Positions 49,354-58,851 of a stretch of 64,000 bases of DNA are shown here, piece by piece. The translations under genes were made by a program, and so were the position numbers. Position 1 is the first letter of the stretch. Every line of letters begins with the position of its first letter. Origin of the DNA: Pasteurella bettyae CCUG 2042 (GTDB lineage: Bacteria; Pseudomonadota; Gammaproteobacteria; Enterobacterales; Pasteurellaceae); NCBI RefSeq assembly GCF_000262245.1, contig NZ_AJSX01000033.1, positions 1 through 64,000 on the forward strand, read 5' to 3'. The notes below the pieces were generated by a model that was not told the DNA's origin, ran no database searches, and worked only from the letters and a program-made list of their open reading frames with translations.

Positions 49354-49674
49354 GGTTCCCTCTAAATAATTAAAAATTAATCAAAATCGATAATAATTTA
49401 ACATTTAATAACATTAAATTAAATAATAATTATTCTTTTTATTATTTAATTTTAATAATTATTTTATCTAAAAAGTGGAGATTCCATGACATGACTAATT
49501 AATATTGTTTACATAGAAAATTAAATAAATAATCTTTCTTCAAAAAGGAATCAACATTCAAGCCTGTTAATATTTATACAAATAAACTTTGTGTTTAGAT
49601 CAAATAATTATAAAAAAATGATAAAATTTAATCGCACTTTCCAATTTTTTTCTTTAATATAATAAACATGATTT
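49354..49674 (-). promoter_or_regulatory. Receptor control region with Fur-like palindrome
   Basis: No gene is seen in these 321 very AT-rich bases. AATAATAATTATT (49422-49434) is a perfect palindrome matching the Fur core GATAATNATTATC at 11 of 13 positions, about 70 bases before the receptor start. Iron repression is likely, but AT-rich DNA gives chance matches. Confidence 0.45.
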
Positions 49675-49750
49675 GGGTTGTTAGCTCAGTCGGTAGAGCA
49701 GCGGACTCTTAATCCGTCGGTCGAGAGTTCGAGTCTCTCACGACCCACCA
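49675..49750 (+). tRNA. tRNA-Lys (anticodon CTT)
   Basis: A 76-nt cloverleaf with encoded CCA. The acceptor GGGTTGT pairs with ACGACCC. The D-arm is GCTCAGTCGGTAGAGC. The anticodon loop CTCTTAA gives anticodon CTT. The T-arm is GAGAGTTCGAGTCTCTC. It reads AAG codons. Confidence 0.95.
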
Positions 49751-49760
49751 AACAGCAAAT

Positions 49761-49805
49761 AAAAAAGTGCGGTAGGAATTTTAAAAATTGCTACCGCACT
49801 TTTTT
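49761..49805. terminator. tRNA / oxidoreductase terminator (inverted USS)
   Basis: AAAAAAGTGCGGTAG and CTACCGCACTTTTTT pair around a short loop and serve both flanking convergent genes. Confidence 0.85.
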
Positions 49806-49810
49806 ATATA

Positions 49811-50851
49811 TTACAATGCTATTTTCTTTCCTTGCACCGAACTTTCAAAAGCTTTTTCAATAATATTTAATACCGTGATAACTTGTTCAATAGTTACAAT
49901 CTGTGGTTGCTGGTTCACAATACTTTCATAAAAGTTATCATATAAATTTTGATAGCTACAGCTCACATTAGGATAACTTTGACGAATCAGTTCACCATTT
50001 AATTCCGTATGCAATATTCCCCATCCAGAGATTGATTCCATAAACCAATCGCCTTTAGTGAGAACCCCTTTGTTTAATAAACTTTCTTGAATATCCACAT
50101 CTTTCTTCACATAAGAACCTAAACGTCCATGCAGTGAAAAATGATTGCCTGTTTCACGCACATATTTACTCGCTAATAAGGAAGCTTTTAAACCATTTTC
50201 ATAATAAAGATGGATATCAAAATTATCATCCACTAAGGCTCCCTCATGTTGATAACGAATATCCGCAAAAACAGCTTTAGGCTGACCAAATAAATACACT
50301 GACTGATCAATTAAATGTACAGCTAAGTCATATACTAAGCCTGTGCCTTTATCACCGAGTTCTTTCCAAAGTTTTGAATTTTTAGCTTTTGCATAGCGGT
50401 CAATTCGGATTTCACAATCCACTAACTCACCTAACAGACCTTGTTCAATAATCTGTTTAGCAGTAGCAATTTCACTATCCCAACGACGATTTTGGTAGAC
50501 ATACAGTACAACATTATGTTGTTTAGCTAATTCACCTAATTCAAATGCTTCTTTTGCCGTCGCCACCAACGGTTTTTCCACTAACACATGCTTACCTGCA
50601 ACAATTGCCTTTTTCACCATTTCATAATGAGTTTGATTTGGCGTAGTAATAATGACAGCATCAATGTCGTCTGTTAATAATTGTGAATAATCACGTACAA
50701 CTTCAGCAGTTGGAACCCATTGTAAACCACGCTCAGTGGTTCGTTCATAGAATTTTTTTATAGCAAAACGTGCATCATCTTTTAAAAATGGTACATGAAA
50801 CAAACGACTAGAATAGCCACTCCCCGCAATTGCCACATTAAGCGTTCTCAT
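49811..50851 (-). CDS. Gfo/Idh/MocA-family oxidoreductase
   Basis: A ~346-aa NAD(P)-dependent sugar-type dehydrogenase. The nucleotide fold is NVAIAGSGYSSRLFHVPF; the EKPLV motif (VLVEKPLVATA) carries the catalytic Lys; YDLAVHLIDQ is the substrate-domain motif with the catalytic His. The start at 50851 is chosen for its RBS AAAGGAA; the upstream ATG at 50881 adds ten residues without one. It is closest in build to YhhX/YdgJ types; substrate unknown. Confidence 0.85.
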   Translation of the reverse strand: MRTLNVAIAGSGYSSRLFHVPFLKDDARFAIKKFYERTTERGLQWVPTAEVVRDYSQLLTDDIDAVIITTPNQTHYEMVKKAIVAGKHVLVEKPLVATAKEAFELGELAKQHNVVLYVYQNRRWDSEIATAKQIIEQGLLGELVDCEIRIDRYAKAKNSKLWKELGDKGTGLVYDLAVHLIDQSVYLFGQPKAVFADIRYQHEGALVDDNFDIHLYYENGLKASLLASKYVRETGNHFSLHGRLGSYVKKDVDIQESLLNKGVLTKGDWFMESISGWGILHTELNGELIRQSYPNVSCSYQNLYDNFYESIVNQQPQIVTIEQVITVLNIIEKAFESSVQGKKIAL

Positions 50852-51138
50852 CTTATTTCCTTTTGCATGAATTTTAAGCAAATATAATAATCTGCTTTAA
50901 GTTTAGATAGCAAAGTTTTTCTTTGCCCTAACAAAAATCATTTATCTTCCTCTGCAAAACCATAAGAGAAAAATTCAATAAAAGGAACAAGAAAATAAGC
51001 TATCAAAAGTGCGGTAAAATTTTAAAAAATTTTCTGCAAATACAAAACCATCTTTTTATAATTAGCTTAAACGTTATATTGATAAATATATAAAGAGGTA
51101 TATAATCAAACAAATCTATTTATATAAGACAATATATT

Positions 51139-51612
51139 ATGAAAAGCTTCCCTATGATTTATAAATTTATGGTGATTTGCTTATTACTATGCTCCCTATG
51201 TTTGGTGGCAGCATCGGGAATAAGCCTATATTTAGGTTTTAACTTCTCTTTATCACTTTATCTACACCTTACTTGTGCATGCTTCCTTGTTCTATTTGCC
51301 GTCCTACATTTTATTAATCGTCGTAGTAAATTTCGTAAACTAAAAACCCAAATGTATGATGTTATTATGCATAGCAAATATCCAAGCTATTGCACATTAG
51401 ATCGCCTCATTATGACGTTTGAGGGACTGACTATTCAGCAACTAATCGATACTTTTCAATTAGATGAAACACAATTGAAAGATGCCTTCCAAGAAAATCG
51501 AATTTTTATTCAATCTAATCAACAAACTCTACGTCAAGTCACAAAAAATGATGATGAGAAAATTTTCTTAGCGATTGATATTGTGACAAGACTAAAATTT
51601 CTATCAATCTAA
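51139..51612 (+). CDS. Small membrane protein upstream of a TonB receptor
   Basis: A 157-aa protein with two membrane helices (about residues 9-32 and 40-58), a basic stop-transfer (HFINRRSKFRKLK) and a ~95-residue cytoplasmic tail. I do not recognise a family. Ten bases separate it from the receptor gene, so the two form an operon. A role in energising or regulating the receptor can only be guessed from position. Confidence 0.7.
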   Translation: MKSFPMIYKFMVICLLLCSLCLVAASGISLYLGFNFSLSLYLHLTCACFLVLFAVLHFINRRSKFRKLKTQMYDVIMHSKYPSYCTLDRLIMTFEGLTIQQLIDTFQLDETQLKDAFQENRIFIQSNQQTLRQVTKNDDEKIFLAIDIVTRLKFLSI

Positions 51613-51622
51613 GGAGTCTATT

Positions 51623-53707
51623 TTGCGTTCAATTTTATTTAAACTTAGTGCCATATCTATAGCAATGACATGTGTTCTCCCTGCATTAGCTGAACAAGAA
51701 AAGGCAGCTAATGATGTTTTCTCTCTCGGTACTATTTATGTGTACGATAGTAATAAAACCTTGGCTGATCGTTTAGAAACTACGGTGTCTAAAGAGGAAA
51801 TGGAACGTTTTGAACATAAAAATATTGGTACTGCATTATCACGTGTGCCTGGCGTAGTTTACAGTTATGCTCAGGGCAATCGTTATGAATCAGCTGTGAC
51901 TGTACGTGGCTATGGTATGCGTTATGTGCCGATTTATGTGGACGGTATTCCTGTTTATATTCCCTATGATGGTTATTCCGATTTAGGTCGTTTCACCACC
52001 GCAGATCTTTCTTCTATTCAAGTTGCAAAAGGCTATAGCTCCGTGATGTATGGACATAATGCCATGGGTGGAGTTATCAATATTACAACCTTAAAACCAC
52101 GCTCTGAATTAGATATTACAGGCACGCTAGGCTATGCCACTGGTAATACTCGTGAACTATCTGCCAATCTAGGGAGCTTACAAAACAAATGGTATTTCCA
52201 AGCTGGTGCTTCTGAATTAGAACGTCGTTTTATTGATCTTTCAGAAGAAGCAACTGAAGATGCTAATGGTAATCCTGTCCATTCTGATAAATATGCTTAT
52301 TACACAAAAGATCGTCGGGCAAATATGAAAATAGGCTATATTCCCAATGATTCTGATGAATACGTCATTAGCTACTCAAAACAAACTGCAGAAAAATATC
52401 CGCGTCCTGTGAAAAATGGTTTTGCACCAACCACTTGGGAATGGCCTGCTTGGGATCGTGAAACCATTTCTTTTATGTCAAATACAAAATTCTTCAATGA
52501 ACAACTCTATATCAAACCTCGTATTTATTATGATAAATTCGAAAATACTTTAGTAGGCTGGGGTGGCAGTCGGAATGGTAGTCACTATGATGATAGTGCC
52601 TTTGGTTCATCTGTTGAATTAGGTACAACTGCAATAGCAGATCATTTAATTAAAACTATGGTGAGTTATAAACGTGAAAAACACCGCAGTTTTGATACCG
52701 ATGCAACTACAGGCAGTGTGTTAGCTAATAGTGATTCAGAAGCAACACAAAAATTCTATTCCGTAGCTTTAGAAGATACCATCAAACTCAGCGATCAATT
52801 TGAATGGCAAATTGGTGCACTTTATACTAAACGTAAAGCACAAGCCACTAACTTAGGTTCAGGTGTACAAAGCATTATTCAAGCTTATCCACAAATTAGT
52901 GCCATGCTTGCGCCTAATATTGATGCTTGGGATTATCAAACAGCATTATTCTATAAGCCAGTTGAAAACCATATATTCCACGCAAGTATTGCTAAACGTA
53001 CCCGTTTCCCTAGCTTTAAAGAAGCATATTCAAATTATTCTGCTGGAAATATGACCAAAAATCCTAAAACTGGAAGACGCGTACCCGCAGTAACCGTGCA
53101 AGATTCTGGCTTATCCCCTGAAAAAGCAATCAATTATGAAATTGGTTATCAAGGAAAACCTCTTGAAGGACTAAATCTTGAAGCCGCATTATTTCTCAGT
53201 CGCTCGAAAGATGCCATTACACGCAGTGGGTATGACTTCGATAGCTACCCTGGTTTTGCAGTGCGTAAAAATATGAATATTGAAGGCGTGATTGAACGCA
53301 AAGGTTTTGAGTTAGGGGCGAACTATGATGTGTCATCATTTTTCAGTTTAGGCGGAGCCTATACTTATTTGCAAGCCAAAAATCGTGATAATCCTAATGG
53401 TCAATTAATAGATATTCCAAAACATTTTGGTAACTTATATGCGACATTCCATCCAATAGAATCTATTTCTATCACGCCATCCTTAGAAGCACGTAGCAGT
53501 AGCTTAGCCACGAATAATGGTTCCGCTCGCAACCCAGGCTATACACTTTATCACTTAAAATTGTCCTATTCTCCTGAAGCATGGAAATATGTGACATTTA
53601 ATGTAGGAATAGATAATCTATCAAATAAAAACTATCAAGGTTATGATGATTACTATCCATCGCAAGGTCGTTACTACTACGCCAATATACGTATTGATTT
53701 CTATTAA
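51623..53707 (+). CDS. TonB-dependent outer-membrane receptor
   Basis: A 694-aa receptor with a TTG start preceded by a strong RBS (AAGGAG). Signal peptide ends PALA. Plug: IGTALSRVPGVVYSYAQ, VTVRGYGMRYVPIYVDGIPVY and IQVAKGYSSVMYGHNAMGGVINI. The barrel ends YANIRIDFY with the usual terminal aromatic. It is of the FepA/siderophore group, ligand unknown. It faces the molybdate/metal-chelate ABC operon across a shared hairpin, so it may supply that transporter's ligand through the outer membrane. Confidence 0.85.
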   Translation: MRSILFKLSAISIAMTCVLPALAEQEKAANDVFSLGTIYVYDSNKTLADRLETTVSKEEMERFEHKNIGTALSRVPGVVYSYAQGNRYESAVTVRGYGMRYVPIYVDGIPVYIPYDGYSDLGRFTTADLSSIQVAKGYSSVMYGHNAMGGVINITTLKPRSELDITGTLGYATGNTRELSANLGSLQNKWYFQAGASELERRFIDLSEEATEDANGNPVHSDKYAYYTKDRRANMKIGYIPNDSDEYVISYSKQTAEKYPRPVKNGFAPTTWEWPAWDRETISFMSNTKFFNEQLYIKPRIYYDKFENTLVGWGGSRNGSHYDDSAFGSSVELGTTAIADHLIKTMVSYKREKHRSFDTDATTGSVLANSDSEATQKFYSVALEDTIKLSDQFEWQIGALYTKRKAQATNLGSGVQSIIQAYPQISAMLAPNIDAWDYQTALFYKPVENHIFHASIAKRTRFPSFKEAYSNYSAGNMTKNPKTGRRVPAVTVQDSGLSPEKAINYEIGYQGKPLEGLNLEAALFLSRSKDAITRSGYDFDSYPGFAVRKNMNIEGVIERKGFELGANYDVSSFFSLGGAYTYLQAKNRDNPNGQLIDIPKHFGNLYATFHPIESISITPSLEARSSSLATNNGSARNPGYTLYHLKLSYSPEAWKYVTFNVGIDNLSNKNYQGYDDYYPSQGRYYYANIRIDFY

Positions 53708-53717
53708 TCTCTAAAAT

Positions 53718-53766
53718 AAAGTGCGGTAAGATTTTTAAAAATTTTTAAAAACCTTACCGCACTTTT
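53718..53766. terminator. Convergent terminator (inverted USS)
   Basis: AAAGTGCGGTAAG and CTTACCGCACTTTT pair between the receptor and modD. Confidence 0.8.
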
Positions 53767-53775
53767 AGTATATTA

Positions 53776-54639
53776 TTACGCCTTTTCAATAACCACTTTA
53801 ATATCTTCGGGCATAGCATAATAAGGTGCCGAAGTAATAAATAAATTCACACCTGTTTTTGCATATTCAGCCACATTATCTTTATTTATCCCGCCCGCCA
53901 CAGAAATCTGGATTTTAGCTGTTGGGTGTGCTTGATGATACTGAGTTAATAATGCGACAGCAGTTTTAGTTTGTTCAATAGAAAATTTATCACATTGAAT
54001 AATATCAGGTTCTGCAGAAAGCATTGCTGAAAATTGCTCTAAATTATCTGCTTCCACCGTGACCTTATTTTCTGGAGCTTCACAACGAATTTGGCTAACA
54101 ATTTGTTGCCAATTTTCAGGTTGACTACATAAATTACGATGGTTAGTGAAAACTAATAGCGTTTCACTAATTCCTTGACGATGAATATGTCCACCACCAG
54201 CTAATACTGCATTAGTGGCTAGTTTACGTGTATTAGGAATGCTTTTTCTTGTACAAGCCACCACGGCATTGGCATTAATTAGCTTTGCATTTTGCACCAT
54301 ATCATAAGTATATTGTGCAACACCACAAGACCATTCCAAAACCAGTTGGACGACTTTCCAAGCTTGATGTAATCGTTTCGCAGTACCTTTAACTTCAATC
54401 AAAACTTGACCTTTATCCACAAGTTCACCGTCTTTTACATAAACTTGTGGACACAATTCTAATTTTTTCAGTAATTTCTCTGCAACTTGAATACCTGCCA
54501 CCATCCCTGAATTTTTACGTTTAAATAGCATTTTTGCAGGAATGTTCTCAATATTCAGTGCATGTGAGGTTAAATCACCACGATAAATATCTTCTAATAA
54601 AAGATCATCGAGTTCTTTTTCTGAAAAATAGATCATTTG
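53776..54639 (-). CDS. modD: ModD-type phosphoribosyltransferase-like protein
   Basis: A ~287-aa protein related to nicotinate-nucleotide pyrophosphorylase (NadC) but of the ModD branch, found with molybdate transporters; its reaction is unknown. Marks: [40 protein letters not shown] and the C-terminal [30 protein letters not shown]. The start at 54639 ([11 protein letters not shown]) follows GGAG 8 bases after the methyltransferase stop; ATG 54687 would overlap that gene. Last gene of a five-gene operon. Confidence 0.85.
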   Translation of the reverse strand, partial: QMIYFSEKELDDLLLEDIYRGDLTSHALNIENIPAKMLFKRKNSGMVAGIQVAEKLLKKLELCPQVYVKDGELVDKGQVLIEVKGTAKRLHQAWKVVQLVLEWSCGVAQYTYDMVQNAKLINANAVVACTRKSIPNTRKLATNAVLAGGGHIHRQGISETLLVFTNHRNLCSQPENWQQIVSQIRCEAPENKVTVEADNLEQFSAMLSAEPDIIQCDKFSIEQTKTAVALLTQYHQAHPTAKIQISVAGGINKDNVAEYAKTGVNLFITSAPYYAMPEDIKVVIEKA

Positions 54640-54647
54640 TGATCTCC

Positions 54648-55451
54648 TTATTTTTTCCAACTCACATAAGCCCATTGTTTTGAACATGGATAAAGTTGTA
54701 ATTGGGTTTTATTGGCTTGGTAATAGGCATTCAAACAGATTTTCTCTGCCTCGGTTAATTCACCTATAGACCAACTGACTGAGCGTTCTAAATCTGCTAA
54801 ACTCATCGCTTTATTTTCTAGCATACCCATAGCAGACTGAATAAAGCTCACAGAGGCATAATAACCTTGCTGATAAAGTATATTGACCGCATAAATATAA
54901 TTAGGAAATCCCACTGAATCACGTCCTATGGCTTGCAAAATATCACGAGAAATAAAGTCTTTTTCAACTGTCATGGTCATATAAACTGCACGTTTTGCTT
55001 TCTCATTGAGTTTGTTAAGTGCAACAGATAAATCTTCTACCATTGAAGAACGGGAAGACACGGCGATGTCACATTGAGGCACCTCATGCCAATCATCAAA
55101 CCAAGCTAAATTAATTGGTGTAATATTAGTAATGCCTAGTTTTTCAGCACGTTTTAGCAGAAGTTCGAGCATTTTTTGACTAAAATCTAAAGCATATACA
55201 TGCTTTACTTTAGGTGCGACTGCAAGGCTAATCGCACCACCACCGCAACCAACATCTAAAACAGTATCCGTAGAGTGCAGATCCATTTTTGATAAAAAAG
55301 CACTCACATATTGGTCGGTTGTATCGAAACTCGATTCCGCCATTTTCTCCGCTTTACGATCCCAATCTTCTGGACATTTTGGTTTTCTCGCTGCTAATTT
55401 AAAATGATTACGATAAAGTTCATCAAAAGCAACATCTCTGATAGTTTTCAT
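54648..55451 (-). CDS. SAM-dependent class I methyltransferase
   Basis: A 267-aa Rossmann-fold methyltransferase. Motif [13 protein letters not shown] binds SAM, followed by [10 protein letters not shown] and INLAWFDDW. Target unknown. Its ATG overlaps the stop of the ABC ATPase gene (ATGA), and it recurs with ModD-type metal transport operons, which suggests it modifies a small metal-binding molecule or a cofactor rather than DNA; that is inference. Confidence 0.8.
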   Translation of the reverse strand: MKTIRDVAFDELYRNHFKLAARKPKCPEDWDRKAEKMAESSFDTTDQYVSAFLSKMDLHSTDTVLDVGCGGGAISLAVAPKVKHVYALDFSQKMLELLLKRAEKLGITNITPINLAWFDDWHEVPQCDIAVSSRSSMVEDLSVALNKLNEKAKRAVYMTMTVEKDFISRDILQAIGRDSVGFPNYIYAVNILYQQGYYASVSFIQSAMGMLENKAMSLADLERSVSWSIGELTEAEKICLNAYYQANKTQLQLYPCSKQWAYVSWKK

Positions 55452-56194
55452 CTTTTATCCTTATATTTACGTAATAATTGTTCTTCCAAACCATAAATTT
55501 GTGCCAAATTCTCAATGGTCAGTGTTTTCTCTGGAGGAGCATCTGCAATAATATGCCCCTGATGAAACAACAATACACGATCGGCAATTTGCTCTGCTTG
55601 CTCAGGCTGATGAGTGGTCAGTAAAATCGTAAAACCTTGTCGTTTTAAATTTTGAATATGTTCCATGACCTTAATTTGGTTTCCAAAATCTAAATTTGAA
55701 GTGGGTTCATCAAGAATCAAAATATTAGTTTGTTGGCTTAATGCTCTTGCAATCAGTACAAGCTGACGTTCACCACCACTTAATTCGGTATAAATACGCT
55801 GAGTTAAATGAGCAATATTCAACGATTCTAAACTCTGATGCACAATGGCAATATCTTGTTTATTAGGCGTGCTATACCAAGGTAAATGTGCGGTTCGACC
55901 CATTAACACCACTTCTTCTACCGAATAAGGGAATAACTGATGAGCCTGAGGCACATATCCTATCATTTGAGCAATTTCTCTAGCCGAGAATGTGCTTAAT
56001 GCTTTATGGTTTAAATAAACCTCACCGGCAATAGGCGTTAATAAACCTAATAAGGTTTTTAGGAATGTGGTTTTTCCACAACCATTCGCCCCTAATAAGC
56101 ACACTACTTCTTGTTGATTTAAGGTAAAATTTAGGTCAAAACCTACCGCACTTTTATGGTAACCAATGGATAAATCTCTCGTAGCTAAGATCAT
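55448..56194 (-). CDS. molC: ABC transporter ATPase (molybdate/Fe-chelate type)
   Basis: A 248-aa ATPase of the FecE/BtuD/MolC group. Walker A LGANGCGKTTFLK, Q-loop VPQAHQLF, signature LSGGERQLVLIARAL, Walker B ILILDEPTSNLDF and switch His TTHQPEQ are all intact. It couples with the adjacent permease; ATG overlaps the permease stop. The name follows the H. influenzae MolBCA system and should be read as molC-like. An uptake signal lies inside the gene. Confidence 0.75.
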   Translation of the reverse strand: MILATRDLSIGYHKSAVGFDLNFTLNQQEVVCLLGANGCGKTTFLKTLLGLLTPIAGEVYLNHKALSTFSAREIAQMIGYVPQAHQLFPYSVEEVVLMGRTAHLPWYSTPNKQDIAIVHQSLESLNIAHLTQRIYTELSGGERQLVLIARALSQQTNILILDEPTSNLDFGNQIKVMEHIQNLKRQGFTILLTTHQPEQAEQIADRVLLFHQGHIIADAPPEKTLTIENLAQIYGLEEQLLRKYKDKR

Positions 56195-57180
56195 GGTCTA
56201 CCGCCTCTAACCAGCAAACTCAAAAAGAATGGTGCACCAACCGCAGAAGTGAGAATGCCTAATGGAATTTCAATCTGAAATAAACTACGAGCAAGAGTAT
56301 CTGTCAGTACTAAGAAACTCGCTCCGATAAATAAACTTGCTGGCAATAAACGTCGATAATCCGCCCCTATCCATAATCTAGCCATATGTGGAATCACTAA
56401 CCCAATCCAGCCGATAATTCCCGTAATAGAAACCACCGCAGAAGTCATTAATGTTGCGGAAAAAATAAAAATGATACGTGTACGTTTTGGATTAATTCCT
56501 AAAGCTTGAGCTTCTTCTTCATCAAGGCTAAGGACATTCATTTGCCAACGTAACAAAATTAACGGAATTAAGCTAACTAATATAAAAGGCAACGTGGTAA
56601 GAATATCCTGCCAAGTTGCCATATTGAGTCCACCTAACAACCAAAAAGTCATTGTCGTTAGTTGACTATAAGGATCAGACAAAATCTTTAATAATGAAAT
56701 ACCCGCTCCAAGCAAAGACCCAATAGCAATACCTGATAACACTAAAGCGAGCTGCGGAGCATGATGACGTGCGGTTTGAGAAATAAGATAAACAAGGAAA
56801 ACGGCTGTTAAACCACCACAAAAGGCAGCGATTTGAATAATAAATAAATCATAACCTAAATAAATCGCAATCACCGCTCCTAAACCAGCACCAGAACTTA
56901 CTCCAAGAATATCAGGTGAAACGAGTGGATTTTTAAACATCCCTTGATAAGTTGCCCCAGCTACAGATAAAGCCGCACCCACAAGTATTGCTGTAATAAT
57001 ACGAGGTAAGCGAATATTCCATAAAACAGTTTCAGCACTTGTTGATATATTCTCTTGAAAAAGATGAATAAAAGCTTGCCACAATTGAGCTAAAGATAAA
57101 GGATATTGCCCCAAATTTAGAGCAATTAGCATACTAATCAACAAGAGAATGGGTAAACTTCCCATTTTAAGATTTTGCAT
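56191..57180 (-). CDS. molB: ABC transporter permease, FecCD/MolB type
   Basis: A 329-aa inner-membrane permease with about ten helices. FecCD marks: LPRIITAILVGAALSVAGATYQGMFKNPLVSPDILGVSSGAGLGA, LDEEEAQALGI (ATPase contact) and GLVIPHMAR. Import of a metal chelate or molybdate/tungstate is inferred from the family and operon. Start abuts the binding-protein stop. Confidence 0.8.
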   Translation of the reverse strand: MQNLKMGSLPILLLISMLIALNLGQYPLSLAQLWQAFIHLFQENISTSAETVLWNIRLPRIITAILVGAALSVAGATYQGMFKNPLVSPDILGVSSGAGLGAVIAIYLGYDLFIIQIAAFCGGLTAVFLVYLISQTARHHAPQLALVLSGIAIGSLLGAGISLLKILSDPYSQLTTMTFWLLGGLNMATWQDILTTLPFILVSLIPLILLRWQMNVLSLDEEEAQALGINPKRTRIIFIFSATLMTSAVVSITGIIGWIGLVIPHMARLWIGADYRRLLPASLFIGASFLVLTDTLARSLFQIEIPLGILTSAVGAPFFLSLLVRGGRP

Positions 57181-58199
57181 TATTTTACTCCAAAAGCTAA
57201 ACCTTCTTGTTCCGTTAACTTATGATCATAAAATAATTCAAAATATTCTGTGATTAAGGCACTATAAGTACTTTGATCTAATTTATGTGGATTGAGTAAA
57301 TGTCCTAACCATATGGCACCTAATAAACGATTAATGCTTGGTGGGCTATCGATCCAACCAAATGGTTCATTAGGCACTAAATAAATTTTCTGATTTTTGA
57401 CCGCACTTAAGTTCTGCCATAATGCTGAAGTTTGAATAGCTTTATACAAATTAGGATCTTGGGTAATAATTAAATCAGGTTGCCATTGTAACAATTGCTC
57501 CATAGAAATGCGGACCGTCTTATCCTGTCCAATGACAGCCGCCGCATTTTTTGCGCCAACCCATTCAATCACCTCGGTATGAATAGAATGTTCTAATCCT
57601 GTTTCAAGCCCATCAACACCACGAGCAACATAAACTGACAACCTATTATCTTGCCGACCAATATTTTCAGTAATTGCTAAAATACGTTCAGCAAAAATTG
57701 CCAGCTTTTCCGCTCTATCTTGGTTATTTAGTAATTTACCAATGCTTCTAATCTGTTCTGCACTTTGTGAAAAACGCCCATCAATCAATAGGTAAGGAAC
57801 ATTAGTTTGCTGATAAACTCGTTCTGCGGTAGCAATATAACTCGGTGTAGTACTGCCTAAATCTAAAATAAGATCGGGATTTAAATTGGCAATTTTTTCT
57901 ATTGGTGCAGTAGAACCACGCCCAGCTAAACGCCCAGTTTCAGGCAATTTCACAATATTTGGATCAAAATAGTGCTGGATTTTAGGAGATAAACCACTAG
58001 ATAGACCTATCAGCTTCTCAGGTGCAATAGAAATTAACATCACATCAGAAACTTTGCCCGCACTAAATACATGTTGAACTTGTTGAGGATGAATTTCACC
58101 ATAATGTGCAACAATTAATGGATCTTTTGCCACCGAAAAACATGATGTGAAGCTTAAAAATAAAAACGCTATTGTTTTAAAAAATAGTTGTTTTTTCAT
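57180..58199 (-). CDS. molA: Periplasmic metal/chelate-binding protein (MolA-like)
   Basis: A 339-aa class III solute-binding protein of the BtuF/FepB/MolA type, with a signal peptide (cut near SVA). Two lobes joined by a long helix are expected; ANLNPDLILDLG and WQPDLIITQDPNLY are the paired lobe motifs, and EPFGWIDSPPSINRLLGAIWL is a conserved C-terminal block. Ligand (molybdate, tungstate or an iron/metal chelate) cannot be fixed by sequence. First gene of the operon. Confidence 0.75.
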   Translation of the reverse strand: MKKQLFFKTIAFLFLSFTSCFSVAKDPLIVAHYGEIHPQQVQHVFSAGKVSDVMLISIAPEKLIGLSSGLSPKIQHYFDPNIVKLPETGRLAGRGSTAPIEKIANLNPDLILDLGSTTPSYIATAERVYQQTNVPYLLIDGRFSQSAEQIRSIGKLLNNQDRAEKLAIFAERILAITENIGRQDNRLSVYVARGVDGLETGLEHSIHTEVIEWVGAKNAAAVIGQDKTVRISMEQLLQWQPDLIITQDPNLYKAIQTSALWQNLSAVKNQKIYLVPNEPFGWIDSPPSINRLLGAIWLGHLLNPHKLDQSTYSALITEYFELFYDHKLTEQEGLAFGVK

Positions 58200-58328
58200 A
58201 TAAATGTCACCATAACTAGAATCGTTATATATTATATTTTATATGTTAATTTTTAAATAACAATAGTGAAATATTAAGATATACATTAAAGATTCTGACG
58301 ATTATTTTTAGCAAAATTTACCTCTTGT

Positions 58329-58376
58329 AATTAGTCCTAAAATTTACTATATTAATAATAAACTTTAGGACTAATT
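58329..58376. promoter_or_regulatory. Long inverted repeat over the MarR-gene promoter and RBS
   Basis: AATTAGTCCTAAA (58329-58341) and its exact complement TTTAGGACTAATT (58364-58376) flank a 22-base AT-rich spacer containing TATATT-like sequence. The right half contains the AGGA RBS and ends next to the ATG, so binding there would block both transcription and translation. It is a probable autoregulatory operator. Confidence 0.7.
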
Positions 58377-58377
58377 T

Positions 58378-58815
58378 ATGTTAATTGCCAATAAAAAAAT
58401 TAATCAAGCAGCTTTAAATACCACATTAATTCATCAAAGTTACAGTGAATATGCTAAACGGTTTAACTTAAATTATAACGAATTGATCGTTTTGTATTCT
58501 CTCGTTACCCAGAAAGTCTGTACGCAAAAGCAGATAGGAGCAATTCGGGAATTACCCAAGCAAACCGTGCATAACATTTGCCGAAAATGGATTGCAGAGG
58601 GAATAATTAATGTACTTGATAATGCTGAAGATAAACGTGAAAAGAATCTAACATTAAGTAAAAAAGGACAAACTTTGGCATTGCCGATTATAGAACCATT
58701 ACTTGAGCTAGAATATCAATCTGTTGCTGAATTTGGCGCCGAAAATATGCATGCATTTATCCATTATTTTTCTACGCTGCAAAAGATTATTGCCAAGAAT
58801 ATTGGCTCAAAATAG
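58378..58815 (+). CDS. MarR-family transcriptional regulator
   Basis: A 145-aa winged-helix dimer. The recognition helix region is TQKQIGAIRELPKQTVHNICRKWIAEGII, followed by the wing DNAEDKREKNLTLSKKGQTL with the conserved D-x-R. MarR proteins often sense phenolic compounds. It is divergent from the mol-like operon and 36 bases upstream of a tannase-like gene, so it may control either or both. Confidence 0.88.
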   Translation: MLIANKKINQAALNTTLIHQSYSEYAKRFNLNYNELIVLYSLVTQKVCTQKQIGAIRELPKQTVHNICRKWIAEGIINVLDNAEDKREKNLTLSKKGQTLALPIIEPLLELEYQSVAEFGAENMHAFIHYFSTLQKIIAKNIGSK

Positions 58816-58851
58816 CCTTATTTCATTTATTTCAATTTTAGGAGAGTAATA

